Source: Streptococcus infantis SPAR10 (GTDB taxonomy: Bacteria; Bacillota; Bacilli; Lactobacillales; Streptococcaceae). From it: a DNA stretch of 64,000 nucleotides. The notes beneath the pieces were generated by a model. That model searched no databases. It saw nothing but the letters and a program-made list of their open reading frames with translations, and had not been told where the DNA came from. A program made the translations under genes and the position numbers. The stretch is from NCBI RefSeq assembly GCF_000279535.1, contig NZ_ALCH01000004.1, positions 193,501-257,500 of the forward strand, written 5' to 3'. Below are positions 55,721 through 64,000 of this stretch, in pieces; the first letter of the stretch is position 1, and the number at the start of each line of letters is the position of its first letter.

Positions 55721-56895
55721 AATTATCCAAACGAGTCTTAGAGATTGAAGAAAGCGTTACTCTAGCTAGTGATGCAAGAGCAAAGAAGTTAAAGGCTGAA
55801 GGAAAAGACGTTCTTTTCTTGACTTTAGGTCAGCCCGATTTTCATACTCCTGAAAATATTCAGGATGCTGCGGTTGCAGCCATTCGAGATGGTCGCGCGT
55901 CTTTCTATACGGTGGCTTCAGGTTTGCCTGAGTTAAAAGCAGCAGTCAATACCTATTTTGAACGATATTATGGATATTCTGTGGCAGCTAATGAGGTCAC
56001 TTTTGCGACTGGTGCCAAGTTCTCCCTTTATACTTTCTTTATGGCTGTGATTAATCCAGGTGATGAGGTTATCATTCCAACACCATACTGGGTCAGCTAT
56101 GGGGATCAGGTTAAGATGGCCGAAGGCCTTCCAGTCTTTGTCCAAGCCAAGGAAGACAATCACTTTAAAGTGACTGTGGAGCAATTAGAAGCAGCTCGAA
56201 CAGATAAGACCAAAGTCTTGGTACTAAACTCACCATCTAATCCGACTGGGATGATCTATTCTCGTGAGGAATTGTTAGCCATTGGAAATTGGGCAGTTAA
56301 GCATGATATTCTTATCCTGGCCGATGATATTTATGGACGTTTGGTCTATAACGGGAATGAGTTCGTTCCAATCTCTAGTCTGTCAGAAGATATTCGCAAA
56401 CAAACTATTGTCATCAATGGAGTGTCTAAGGCCTACGCTATGACAGGATGGCGTGTTGGTTATGCAGTAGGTGATCCAGAAATTATTGCTGCTATGAGCA
56501 AATTGACTGGTCAAACAACTTCAAACCTAACCGCTGTTTCACAATACGCAACAATCGAGGCCTTAACTGGTCCACAAGACTCCGTAGAAACCATGCGTCA
56601 GGCTTTCGAGGAACGTCTCAATACCATTTATCCTCTCTTGTGCCAAGTCCCTGGCTTTGAAGTAGTCAAACCGCAAGGAGCCTTCTACCTCTTCCCAAAT
56701 GTTAAAAAAGCTATGGAGATGAAAGGCTATACAGATGTAACAGCATTTACAACGGCTATTCTTGAGGAAGTGGGTCTGGCCTTGATTACGGGAGCAGGAT
56801 TTGGAGCACCAGAGAATGTCCGTCTCAGCTATGCGACAGACCTAGATACACTCAAAGAAGCTATTCGTCGCTTGCACCAATTTATGGAAAATTAG
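55717..56895 (+). CDS. aspC: Pyridoxal phosphate-dependent aminotransferase (aspartate type)
   Basis: A 392-residue fold-type I aminotransferase transferring amino groups between aspartate (or aromatic amino acids) and 2-oxoglutarate. The PLP lysine lies in INGVSKAYAMTGWRVGYAVG, and other family segments are LTLGQPDFHTPENI, LNSPSNPTGMIYSREEL, ILADDIYGRLVY and the substrate Arg in ENVRLSYATD. It is coupled to the YpmB-like gene and ends at a terminator; asnS follows, so asparagine charging and aspartate metabolism are neighbours. Confidence 0.93.
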   Translation: MKLSKRVLEIEESVTLASDARAKKLKAEGKDVLFLTLGQPDFHTPENIQDAAVAAIRDGRASFYTVASGLPELKAAVNTYFERYYGYSVAANEVTFATGAKFSLYTFFMAVINPGDEVIIPTPYWVSYGDQVKMAEGLPVFVQAKEDNHFKVTVEQLEAARTDKTKVLVLNSPSNPTGMIYSREELLAIGNWAVKHDILILADDIYGRLVYNGNEFVPISSLSEDIRKQTIVINGVSKAYAMTGWRVGYAVGDPEIIAAMSKLTGQTTSNLTAVSQYATIEALTGPQDSVETMRQAFEERLNTIYPLLCQVPGFEVVKPQGAFYLFPNVKKAMEMKGYTDVTAFTTAILEEVGLALITGAGFGAPENVRLSYATDLDTLKEAIRRLHQFMEN

Positions 56896-56900
56896 GAAGT

Positions 56901-56931
56901 AAAACCTCTGCCTCATTGGCGGAGGTTTTTG
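56901..56931 (+). terminator. Terminator after aspC
   Basis: AAAACCTCtGCC pairs with GGCgGAGGTTTT, followed by TG-rich sequence. Confidence 0.78.
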
Positions 56932-56984
56932 TTGTTAAAACTTATGAATTTCTATCAAACTAGCTAGCTATCAGGCATTATTTG

Positions 56985-56993
56985 TGGTACAAT
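56985..56993 (+). promoter_or_regulatory. Extended -10 of asnS
   Basis: TGgTACAAT, 50 bases before the asnS ATG, with a weak -35 (TAGCTA). Confidence 0.5.
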
Positions 56994-57043
56994 AATGAGT
57001 AATAATGTCTTTGGACAAGTTAAACAAAAAAGGAAGATAAAAC

Positions 57044-58387
57044 ATGACAAAACGTGTAACAATTATCGAAGTAAAAGACTACGTTGGTCAAGAAGTCACT
57101 ATTGGTGCTTGGGTTGCTAACAAGTCAGGAAAAGGAAAAATTGCCTTCTTGCAATTGCGTGACGGAACTGCCTTCTTCCAAGGCGTGGCTTTCAAACCAA
57201 ACTTTATCGAGAAATTTGGTGAAGAAGTAGGTCTTGAAAAATTTGATACGATCAAACGCCTAAGCCAAGAAACTTCTGTTTTCGTGACAGGGATTGTCAA
57301 AGAAGACGAACGCTCAAAATTTGGTTATGAGTTGGATATTACAGACATCGAAGTGATCGGTGAATCTCAAGATTACCCAATTACTCCAAAAGAACACGGA
57401 ACTGACTTCTTGATGGACAACCGTCACTTATGGCTCCGCTCTCGTAAGCAAGTAGCGGTTATGCAAATCCGTAACGCTATCATCTATGCAACTTATGAGT
57501 TCTTTGACAAGAATGGCTTCATGAAATTTGATAGCCCAATCCTTTCAGGAAATGCTGCAGAAGATTCTACAGAACTTTTCGAAACAGACTACTTTGGAAC
57601 ACCAGCCTACTTGAGTCAATCTGGTCAGCTCTATCTTGAAGCAGGTGCTATGGCTTTAGGTCGCGTCTTTGACTTTGGTCCAGTATTCCGTGCAGAGAAG
57701 TCTAAGACTCGCCGTCACTTGACAGAGTTCTGGATGATGGATGCTGAGTATTCATACTTGACGCACGACGAGTCACTTGACTTGCAAGAAGCTTATGTTA
57801 AAGCGTTGCTTCAAGGTGTTCTAGATCGTGCTCCACAAGCCTTGGAAACCTTGGAGCGTGATATAGAGCTCTTGAAACGCTACATTGCAGAGCCATTCAA
57901 ACGCATTACTTACGATGAAGCGATTGATCTCTTGCAAGATCATGAAAATGATGCAGATGCTGACTACGAACATCTTGAGCATGGAGATGACTTTGGTTCA
58001 CCACACGAAACTTGGATTTCAAACCACTTTGGTGTACCAACCTTTGTGATCAACTATCCATCAGACATCAAAGCTTTCTACATGAAACCAGTTCCTGGGA
58101 ACCCAGATCGCGTACTTTGTGCAGACTTGCTTGCGCCAGAAGGTTACGGAGAAATTATTGGTGGTTCCATGCGTGAGGAAGACTACGATGCCCTTGTCGC
58201 TAAGATGGAATCACTTGGAATGGATCTTACAGAGTACGAATTCTACCTTGACCTTCGTAAATATGGTACAGTACCACACGGTGGATTTGGTATCGGTATC
58301 GAGCGTATGGTAACCTTCGCAGCAGGTACAAAACACATCCGTGAAGCTATTCCATTCCCACGTATGTTGCACCGTATCAAACCATAA
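57044..58387 (+). CDS. asnS: Asparaginyl-tRNA synthetase
   Basis: A 447-residue class II synthetase. It has an N-terminal OB-fold anticodon-binding domain (about 1-110, [21 protein letters not shown]) and the catalytic core with motif 2 ([25 protein letters not shown]) and motif 3 ([13 protein letters not shown]). It charges tRNA-Asn directly. A terminator and then a BOX-type repeat follow. Confidence 0.96.
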   Translation: MTKRVTIIEVKDYVGQEVTIGAWVANKSGKGKIAFLQLRDGTAFFQGVAFKPNFIEKFGEEVGLEKFDTIKRLSQETSVFVTGIVKEDERSKFGYELDITDIEVIGESQDYPITPKEHGTDFLMDNRHLWLRSRKQVAVMQIRNAIIYATYEFFDKNGFMKFDSPILSGNAAEDSTELFETDYFGTPAYLSQSGQLYLEAGAMALGRVFDFGPVFRAEKSKTRRHLTEFWMMDAEYSYLTHDESLDLQEAYVKALLQGVLDRAPQALETLERDIELLKRYIAEPFKRITYDEAIDLLQDHENDADADYEHLEHGDDFGSPHETWISNHFGVPTFVINYPSDIKAFYMKPVPGNPDRVLCADLLAPEGYGEIIGGSMREEDYDALVAKMESLGMDLTEYEFYLDLRKYGTVPHGGFGIGIERMVTFAAGTKHIREAIPFPRMLHRIKP

Positions 58388-58394
58388 TAGCCAT

Positions 58395-58417
58395 AAAAAC
58401 GCCGTCTGGCGTTTTTA
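58395..58417 (+). terminator. Terminator after asnS
   Basis: AAAAACGCC-gtct-GGCGTTTTT, a perfect 9-bp stem. Confidence 0.85.
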
Positions 58418-58523
58418 TACTCTTCGAAAATCAAATTCAAACTACGTCAGCTTCACCTTGCCGTACTCAAGTACAGCCTGCGGCTAGCTTCCTAGTTTGC
58501 TCTTTGATTTTCATTGAGTATTA
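58416..58523. repeat. BOX-type interspersed repeat (A-C form without B)
   Basis: A unit of about 108 bp beginning TATACTCTTCGAAAATCAAA and ending with TTTGATTTTCATTGAGTA TTA. Its middle carries the characteristic TACGTCAGCTTCACCTTGCC and CCTGCGGCTAGCTTCC segments. The two ends are inverted repeats (15 of 18 bases). From memory this matches boxA plus boxC of pneumococcal BOX elements; the related RUP element is an alternative name to consider. It lies between asnS and the MFS gene and interrupts nothing. Confidence 0.75.
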
Positions 58524-58611
58524 CTTTAAATGAAAGAGGTGGAGAAAATGTAGGCAAATCTAAGTAAGTCTTTTAGAAATAATCATATTACATATTGAAA
58601 GAGAGAAAACA

Positions 58612-59811
58612 ATGTTTAAAAGAACTTACAAACGCAATATTCCACTCCTAGCAGGTCTGGAATTTACATCTTATTTTGGGATTACCAGTTTTTGGATTTT
58701 ATTTTTCATTCAAAATGGTCTTTCCTTACTTCAAATTGGTCTATTAGAAAGTATCTTTCACGGGACCAGTCTCTTGTGTGAAATCCCATCTGGTATGTTG
58801 GCCGATCGATTTAGCTACAAGACCAATCTCTATTTGGCTCGCTTGGCCAGTATTGTGTCCTCTATCTTGATTTTGTTTGGTCAGGGGAATTTTTGGATCT
58901 ATGCGATTGCCATGATGGTTAGTGCTTGGTCTTATAATTTTGACTCGGGAACCAGCACCGCTTTCTTATATGATTCTGCGGTAGAAGCGGGTCAAAAGGA
59001 CAGATATCTTCAGATTTCTAGCTTTTTGTCTGGTGTGGCAGAAGTAACTCGAACCCTAGGTACAGTTGTCGCAGGCTTCTTTATTCACGGAGCATTGGCT
59101 TGGACCTATCTAATTGCTATTGGATTATCTTTTCTTTCTATAATCTTGATTTATTTTATGAAAGAACCAATTGCTAAGAGAGGAAGAAATGAAGTCTTAA
59201 CCTTTAAAACGATTGTCCTGCAAGTTCGAAAAGAATGGCAGGAAAAACCAGTACTCTTTTACTGGATGATGACTTATCAGCTAGTCGGGACACTCATGTG
59301 CATGTTTTACTTTTACTATCAGCAGAAAATAAGTGACTTAGTAGGATGGCAGGTATCGCTGGTCATGCTGATTAGTAGTGGCTTAAATCTTATAGCAGTT
59401 TATGTAGCTAGTCAAATTGGTAAAAAATGGAATAGCAATCGAGTTTTTCCGACTCTTGTTGCACTAACAGGTTTGGCCTTGTTGTTGGTGTTTTCAGGAA
59501 CCCCCGTTGCTTTTCTTCTTGTATATCTTTTAACTGATACACTTTATGCAGTTTATCAGCCTATCTATTTCAATGACTTACAAGGTTATTTACCTTCCAG
59601 TGTAAGAGCAACTATGCTTAGTATCAATTCCATGCTCTTTAGTCTTTCCATGATTGTCATTTTCCCATTGACAGGTTGGTTGATTGATCGTTGGGGTCTT
59701 GTTGCTATCTTTTTAGTTCTAGGCCTTATCTTACTTTTAATTTATCCTATATTAATAATCAGTCTAAAAAGGATGGGCAAACTATTAAATCAGGACTTAA
59801 AAACTGAATAA
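58612..59811 (+). CDS. Major facilitator superfamily transporter
   Basis: A 399-residue protein with about 12 membrane helices in two halves. The MFS loop signature appears as GMLADRFSYKTNLYLARLA (loop 2-3). Other segments are GLSLLQIGLLESIFHGTSLL and GWLIDRWGLVAIFLVLGL. It is a putative drug or metabolite efflux protein; the substrate is not visible. RBS GAAAGAGAG. It follows the BOX repeat with about 90 empty bases between them. Confidence 0.87.
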   Translation: MFKRTYKRNIPLLAGLEFTSYFGITSFWILFFIQNGLSLLQIGLLESIFHGTSLLCEIPSGMLADRFSYKTNLYLARLASIVSSILILFGQGNFWIYAIAMMVSAWSYNFDSGTSTAFLYDSAVEAGQKDRYLQISSFLSGVAEVTRTLGTVVAGFFIHGALAWTYLIAIGLSFLSIILIYFMKEPIAKRGRNEVLTFKTIVLQVRKEWQEKPVLFYWMMTYQLVGTLMCMFYFYYQQKISDLVGWQVSLVMLISSGLNLIAVYVASQIGKKWNSNRVFPTLVALTGLALLLVFSGTPVAFLLVYLLTDTLYAVYQPIYFNDLQGYLPSSVRATMLSINSMLFSLSMIVIFPLTGWLIDRWGLVAIFLVLGLILLLIYPILIISLKRMGKLLNQDLKTE

Positions 59812-59826
59812 AGCACGAAACCCTAT

Positions 59827-59855
59827 TTGCCCAAAGTAGCATCCTGTGGTACAAT
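59827..59855 (+). promoter_or_regulatory. Promoter of queH
   Basis: TTGCCC (59827-59832), a 17-bp spacer and TACAAT (59850-59855) with TGg extension; RBS AAAAGGAG. Confidence 0.68.
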
Positions 59856-59878
59856 AACAAGAAGAAAAGGAGAAGAGC

Positions 59879-60646
59879 ATGATTGATGTAGAAGAAATTC
59901 TAAGTAAGATGAATCCCAATCAAAAGATCAACTATGACCGTGTCATGCAAAAGATGGTCCAAGTTTGGGAAAAAAATGAAGAAAGACCAACTATTCTCAT
60001 GCACGTCTGTTGTGCTCCCTGCAGTACCTACACTTTAGAGTACTTGACTAAGTATGCCGATGTGACCATTTATTTTGCTAATTCCAATATCCATCCCAAG
60101 GCAGAATATCATAAGCGTGCTTATGTGACCCAAAAGTTTGTCAGTGATTTTAATGAGCGAACTGGCAATAACGTCCAATATCTAGAAGCACCTTATGAAC
60201 CCAATGAATACCGTAAACTGGTTCGAGGTTTGGAAGAAGAACCTGAAGGTGGCGATCGTTGCAAGGTTTGTTTTGACTATCGTTTGGATAAGACAGCTCA
60301 AGTAGCTATGGACTTGGGCTTTGACTACTTTGGCTCAGCCCTAACCATCAGTCCTCACAAAAATTCACAAACTATCAATAGTATCGGGATTGATGTGCAG
60401 AAAATCTACACCACTCATTATCTTCCAAGCGACTTTAAGAAAAATCAAGGCTATAAACGCTCTGTAGAAATGTGTGAAGAGTATGATATCTATCGTCAAT
60501 GTTACTGTGGTTGTGTCTATGCTGCTCAAGCCCAGAATATCGACTTGGTGCAGGTCAAGAAGGATGCAACAGCCTTTATGGTAGATAAGGATATCGAAAA
60601 AGATTATTCCCACATCAAATTTACTGTTACAAAGTTAGATATTTAA
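59879..60646 (+). CDS. queH: Epoxyqueuosine reductase QueH
   Basis: QueH catalyses the last step of queuosine synthesis in tRNA, reducing epoxyqueuosine; it replaces the unrelated QueG in many Firmicutes. The 255-residue protein shows the cysteines that bind iron-sulfur cofactor: HVCCAPCSTYTLEYL near residue 43 and RQCYCGCVYAAQ near residue 205, plus GGDRCKVCFDYRL. A terminator follows. Confidence 0.92.
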   Translation: MIDVEEILSKMNPNQKINYDRVMQKMVQVWEKNEERPTILMHVCCAPCSTYTLEYLTKYADVTIYFANSNIHPKAEYHKRAYVTQKFVSDFNERTGNNVQYLEAPYEPNEYRKLVRGLEEEPEGGDRCKVCFDYRLDKTAQVAMDLGFDYFGSALTISPHKNSQTINSIGIDVQKIYTTHYLPSDFKKNQGYKRSVEMCEEYDIYRQCYCGCVYAAQAQNIDLVQVKKDATAFMVDKDIEKDYSHIKFTVTKLDI

Positions 60647-60649
60647 AGG

Positions 60650-60676
60650 AAAACCTGCTTTAAGGCAGGTTTTTTG
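60650..60676 (+). terminator. Terminator after queH
   Basis: AAAACCTGC-tttaag-GCAGGTTTT followed by TT. Confidence 0.82.
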
Positions 60677-60681
60677 ATTAT

Positions 60682-60709
60682 AAAAAAACTAGGGCAGACA
60701 CCCTAGTTT
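60682..60709 (-). terminator. Terminator after the DUF402 gene
   Basis: On the minus strand AAACTAGGG pairs with CCCTAGTTT, followed by TTTT. Confidence 0.8.
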
Positions 60710-60716
60710 GACAACT

Positions 60717-61250
60717 TTACCGATTCTTTAGTTCTACGTAGCGTTTGTACCAAATGTTGACATAGGCTTCTGAGAAGGGGCCTCGTTCATTGTTAATCCA
60801 ATCAACAAGAATCTTAACATGCTCTTTCAAAATATAGTCTAAATCATCAGGATAATTCATCTTGCGCTTGTGACGTTCATACTCTTCGACGTCCAAGAGG
60901 CGTTTTTCTCCATCTGTAAAAACTTTAACATCTAAATCATAGTCGATGTATTTTAAAGCTTCTTCGTCTAGATAGTATGGGCTAGCCATGTTGCAATAGT
61001 AGGAAATCCCATTATCACGAATCATGGCAATGATATTAAACCAATATTTTTTGTGAAAGTAAACAATAGCCGGCTCTCGAGTCACCCAACGACGACCGTC
61101 ACTTTCGGTAACAAGTGTGTGGTCGTTGACGCCGATAATAGCGTTCTCTGTTGTTTTTAGTACCATGGTGTCTCGCCAAGTACGGTGAAGACTCCCATCA
61201 TGCTTATAACTTTGAATTGTAATAAAGTCGCCTTCTTTTGGAAGTTTCAT
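60717..61250 (-). CDS. DUF402 family nucleoside tri-/diphosphate phosphatase (Ntdp-like)
   Basis: A 177-residue protein of the DUF402/Ntdp family. Segments are [20 protein letters not shown] at the N-terminus and the active-site-like [28 protein letters not shown]. Characterised members in staphylococci and others hydrolyse nucleoside di- and triphosphates; the role in this organism is not known. The gene is a single unit with its own terminator. Confidence 0.88.
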   Translation of the reverse strand: MKLPKEGDFITIQSYKHDGSLHRTWRDTMVLKTTENAIIGVNDHTLVTESDGRRWVTREPAIVYFHKKYWFNIIAMIRDNGISYYCNMASPYYLDEEALKYIDYDLDVKVFTDGEKRLLDVEEYERHKRKMNYPDDLDYILKEHVKILVDWINNERGPFSEAYVNIWYKRYVELKNR

Positions 61251-61337
61251 AACTAACCAACTTTCTACAATTTATAAGTTTATCGTTTACTATTGTATCA
61301 TATTTTTGTTTAAAGTTCTTAGTTTTTCATGAAAAAA

Positions 61338-62114
61338 TTAAAGATATTCTCTGAGAGCGCTGGCTATATCCGAAAAATCGTAGCCTTTTCGTGCTAAAAC
61401 TTGGGTCAAACGCTGCTTGAGTTCGTATCCTTCATACTTACGCGAATATTTCCGATATTGCTTATCCAACTCTTTAAAGATTAGTTCCTGAACGGTTTCC
61501 TCTTCGATCTGGCTATCCAGTTGGTCAAAGACTGTTTTAGATTCCGAGTAGGAAAACCCTTTGTTGGTAAGATTTTGGATTATCTTGTCTTGTAGAGCAC
61601 GAGCAGGCAATTTACCCTGATATTTTTTCAGTAGTTTTTCGGCTGTACGCTCTGCGACTTCCGTCAGATCAAATTCTTGTAAGACGTCTTGGATAACAGC
61701 CTTAGCAACTCCTTTTTGAGAAATCTTTTGTATGAGCATGTAGCTTCCCTTGTCACCAGATAGCTGATTGGAATTGATGATCGCATAGGCATACTGACGG
61801 TCATTGATCCAGTTATCATCCTTGAGGGCTTGGATGACTTGTGGTATGATTTTCTCATCAATCTCATGTTTAACTAAATAGTCTCTGACTTCCTTTTCAG
61901 TACGAGCCTTGAAGGATAAGTGGTAGAGCGCCAAGTTTTTTCCGTAGGAAAATTGTGCAAAGGTCTGAATTTCTGCAAACTCTTGAGGACTAATTTCCTT
62001 ATCCTTGGTCAACATAAAGCGAACAATGGTATCCTCTGTAATATAGCAGGTTTGGTCGCTATCAAGTTCTAGCAGATAGAGACGTTTTTTCTTTTCTAGT
62101 TTTGTGATTTTCAT
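61338..62114 (-). CDS. recX: RecX, regulator of RecA
   Basis: RecX modulates RecA filaments in recombination. From the ATG at 62114 (AAAAGGAAAA upstream) it is 258 residues, the usual length in streptococci, with repeated three-helix RecX motifs ([20 protein letters not shown] and [16 protein letters not shown]). The longer open frame back to 62279 runs into the APH-like gene, so I do not use it. The APH-like gene ends 10 bases upstream, so the two are probably co-transcribed. Confidence 0.92.
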   Translation of the reverse strand: MKITKLEKKKRLYLLELDSDQTCYITEDTIVRFMLTKDKEISPQEFAEIQTFAQFSYGKNLALYHLSFKARTEKEVRDYLVKHEIDEKIIPQVIQALKDDNWINDRQYAYAIINSNQLSGDKGSYMLIQKISQKGVAKAVIQDVLQEFDLTEVAERTAEKLLKKYQGKLPARALQDKIIQNLTNKGFSYSESKTVFDQLDSQIEEETVQELIFKELDKQYRKYSRKYEGYELKQRLTQVLARKGYDFSDIASALREYL

Positions 62115-62124
62115 GGTTTTCCTT

Positions 62125-62901
62125 TTATCCAAACGCTTCAAAGGCAGCAACGAGTCGAAGTTTATGCACATCGACCTGTTCTCTCCCATAATAGTCAAGA
62201 AATAGTTCAGCGTATTTAGGGTCATGTAGGTTATAGTTGAGGGACCAAACTGCCCAAAAGAGATCGATATGTCGGTCACTGAAATCAGCTAAGCCAAGGT
62301 CAATAAAGCAAGAGAAGTGGTCAGCATCTTTTAGAATAAGGTTCGGTAGACAGGCGTCCCCGTGAATAAAGGCATCTGTCTTTAAAAGGTGCCCATCTTC
62401 TCGAATGAGCTGGAAGGCCTCTTCGCGACTGCTAATCCGGAATTGGGGTAGGAGAGCCTTGGCATAGAACTCACCTTTTTCATAGTTTTTCAAGGCTCTG
62501 TCTTTATAGGCCTGTAAATGATTTTCTGATGGGAAATTTTGCGGATAAAAGCTGTGAAGTTTTTTAAGAGCCTCGGCCATGGTTCGGCAAATTTTATCTG
62601 GCTGATCTAAAAAAGCGAGAGCATCATGGCCAATAGCCTCTTTCGTCAGAAGGTAGTCTTTATTTGTAGATAGATAGTGGATGACTGGAGTTCCTATTCC
62701 TTCTTGTTCAAACAAACTTGCAATGCTAGCTTCTCGCTCTAATCTTCCCTTTTGATCTATTATCAAATAGTAACCTGAATCAAGATAGAGAACCCTTGCG
62801 CCTGAATGAGAAGAGCTGTCAGAAAGAGTTGCTCCCTCTATATAAGTTCGTAATTGCTCAGGAAAATCCAATGGGGAAAAATGAGATATCTTTGTATTCA
62901 T
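62125..62901 (-). CDS. Aminoglycoside phosphotransferase (APH) family kinase
   Basis: A 258-residue small-molecule kinase of the APH/choline kinase fold. The catalytic loop is [13 protein letters not shown] (HGDxxxxN) and the metal loop is [16 protein letters not shown] (D-x-G). The N-terminal part shows the nucleotide-binding strands ([20 protein letters not shown]). True substrate unknown; chromosomal family members are not necessarily antibiotic resistance enzymes. The start at 62901 is chosen because the longer frame is only the antisense of rlmCD. Confidence 0.83.
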   Translation of the reverse strand: MNTKISHFSPLDFPEQLRTYIEGATLSDSSSHSGARVLYLDSGYYLIIDQKGRLEREASIASLFEQEGIGTPVIHYLSTNKDYLLTKEAIGHDALAFLDQPDKICRTMAEALKKLHSFYPQNFPSENHLQAYKDRALKNYEKGEFYAKALLPQFRISSREEAFQLIREDGHLLKTDAFIHGDACLPNLILKDADHFSCFIDLGLADFSDRHIDLFWAVWSLNYNLHDPKYAELFLDYYGREQVDVHKLRLVAAFEAFG

Positions 62902-62941
62902 GGTTTTATTGTAACATATTCTTAAACATTGAGAAACTACG

Positions 62942-62950
62942 TGGTATAAT
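62942..62950 (+). promoter_or_regulatory. Extended -10 placed for a leaderless transcript (rlmCD)
   Basis: TGgTATAAT ends 6 bases before the ATG at 62957. The -35 position 17 bp upstream is TTAAAC. No ribosome site lies between them. Confidence 0.65.
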
Positions 62951-62956
62951 AGACTT

Positions 62957-64000
62957 ATGAGTCTTAAAGTCAAACAAAAAATTCCATTAAAAATTAAGCG
63001 TATGGGGATAAACGGGGAAGGTATCGGATTTTTCCAGAAAACCCTTGTTTTTGTTCCTGGAGCTCTCAAGGGAGAAGATATCTATTGTCAGGTGACTTCC
63101 GTTAAGCGTAACTACGTTGAGGCTAAACTCCTTGAGGTCAATAAAAAATCTAAGTTTCGAGTGGTACCAGACTGCACCATTTATAATGAGTGTGGTGGCT
63201 GTCAAATCATGCATCTGCATTATGACAAGCAGCTGGAATTTAAGACGGACCTTCTCCATCAAGCTCTGAAGAAATTTGCACCCGCTGATTACGAAAACTA
63301 TGAAATCAGACCAACTATTGGTATGCAGGAACCCAAATATTATCGAGCTAAACTACAATTCCAAACTCGAAAGTTTAAGGGGCAGGTCAAGGCTGGTTTA
63401 TATGCTCAGAATTCCCATTATTTGGTCGAGTTAAAAGACTGCCTAGTCCAAGACAAGGAAACGCAAGCTATTGCCAATCGAATGGCAGAGCTCTTGACCT
63501 ACCATCAAATTCCGATTACAGATGAACGGAAAATCCTTGGGGTTCGAACCATCATGGTTCGTCGAGCACGGAAAACTGGGCAAGTTCAGATCATCATTGT
63601 GACCAATCGTCAATTAAATCTGACTCAATTTGTGAAAGATTTAGTCAAGGATTATCCTGAAGTAGTGACTGTCGCAGTCAATACCAATACTGCTAAAACT
63701 AGTGAGATTTATGGGGACAAGACTGAGATTATTTGGGGCCAAGATAGTATAGGCGAAGGTGTTCTTGATTATGAATTTTCTCTTTCACCTCGAGCTTTTT
63801 ACCAACTCAATCCTGAACAGACAGAAATTCTCTATAGTGAAGCCGTTAAGGCCTTGGACGTAAATGAGAATGACCATCTGATTGATGCCTATTGTGGTGT
63901 TGGTACTATTGGCTTTGCCTTTGCCAAAAAAGTTAAAAGTCTGAGGGGGATGGATATTATTCCTGAAGCTATCGAGGATGCTAAAGCAAATGCCCAGCGT
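62957..64000 (+). CDS. rlmCD: 23S rRNA (uracil-C5)-methyltransferase RlmCD, 5' part
   Basis: A TrmA-family methyltransferase that in streptococci modifies two uridines of 23S rRNA. The frame is open from ATG 62957 to the window end (348 codons seen, C-terminus missing). It shows the N-terminal TRAM domain (about 5-60, [17 protein letters not shown]), the iron-sulfur cysteines [16 protein letters not shown] near residue 75, [17 protein letters not shown], and the SAM motif [15 protein letters not shown]. The catalytic cysteine region lies outside the window. The transcript is predicted to be leaderless. Confidence 0.92.
   Translation, partial: MSLKVKQKIPLKIKRMGINGEGIGFFQKTLVFVPGALKGEDIYCQVTSVKRNYVEAKLLEVNKKSKFRVVPDCTIYNECGGCQIMHLHYDKQLEFKTDLLHQALKKFAPADYENYEIRPTIGMQEPKYYRAKLQFQTRKFKGQVKAGLYAQNSHYLVELKDCLVQDKETQAIANRMAELLTYHQIPITDERKILGVRTIMVRRARKTGQVQIIIVTNRQLNLTQFVKDLVKDYPEVVTVAVNTNTAKTSEIYGDKTEIIWGQDSIGEGVLDYEFSLSPRAFYQLNPEQTEILYSEAVKALDVNENDHLIDAYCGVGTIGFAFAKKVKSLRGMDIIPEAIEDAKANAQR

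Noticed and set aside
58416..58523. RUP element
   Set aside because: The ends are similar, but the inner segments fit BOX modules A and C better; kept as an alternative only.
62125..62901. Acquired aminoglycoside resistance gene
   Set aside because: It lies beside recX with ordinary codon use and no mobile element; probably a chromosomal small-molecule kinase of unknown substrate.
62904..63069. N-terminal extension of the APH-like kinase
   Set aside because: It is antisense to the TRAM domain of RlmCD; the start at 62901 gives the normal family length.

Overview
The window looks like chromosome from a mitis-group Streptococcus close to S. mitis, S. oralis or S. pneumoniae. Supporting evidence is MapZ, the orphan regulator RitR, a choline-binding surface protein, the four-gene mevalonate operon followed by LiaFSR, a DacB/LdcB-type carboxypeptidase, a BOX-type repeat, low G+C content and many TGn-extended -10 promoters. 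Species rank cannot be settled from sequence alone. No rRNA or tRNA genes and no complete insertion sequence were seen.

Layout. 1-4.8 kb: end of an rRNA methyltransferase gene, mapZ, gnd, ritR. 4.8-9.7 kb: a choline-binding protein, then mvk-mvaD-mvaK2-fni. 9.7-12.1 kb: liaF-liaS-liaR. 12.2-20.9 kb: housekeeping genes (tig, recD2, lepB, rnhC, zapA, cvpA family, mutS2). 20.9-26.6 kb: accessory island. 26.6-31.9 kb: a second variable stretch. 32-44.8 kb: substrate-binding protein, nitroreductase, pepV, UDG-like protein, rhodanese, brnQ, DUF1307 lipoprotein, M42 peptidase, HIT protein, ldcB, T-box, pheS-GNAT-pheT. 45-64 kb: ABC exporter, rpoE, pyrG, a YtxK-like methyltransferase, ackA, birA, O-antigen-ligase-like protein, FMN reductase, a YpmB-like protein, aspC, asnS, MFS transporter, queH, Ntdp-like protein, recX, APH-like kinase, rlmCD (cut by the window end).

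The most interesting region is 20.9-26.6 kb. A leftward Rgg/MutR-type regulator faces an AT-rich rightward operon of four genes: a lid-less Hsp70, a degenerate J-domain/TPR/membrane protein without HPD, a small GrpE-like exchange factor, and a NERD-family (PD-(D/E)XK-like) nuclease protein. This is a self-contained chaperone cycle coupled to a likely nuclease, separate from the housekeeping DnaK system, and is my best candidate for an undescribed system. Between regulator and operon, two copies of a near-palindromic 14-mer sit at exactly the same distance from two divergent extended -10 elements, separated by a run of 15 G.

The second variable stretch (26.6-31.9 kb) has three notable items. 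A glycine riboswitch with an intact terminator heads a wrecked sodium:alanine/glycine symporter gene. A type II-A tracrRNA gene and one lone CRISPR repeat remain in their canonical relative order and orientation, but with no cas genes; a 95-codon unknown ORF lies between them. Further on is an XRE-regulated cluster of DUF3278 membrane proteins with a promoter-operator dyad.

Regulatory signals include the pyrG GGGC-start attenuator, the Phe T-box, and three genes (49780, 55232, 62957) whose start codon lies exactly 6 nt after an extended -10, which implies leaderless transcripts.
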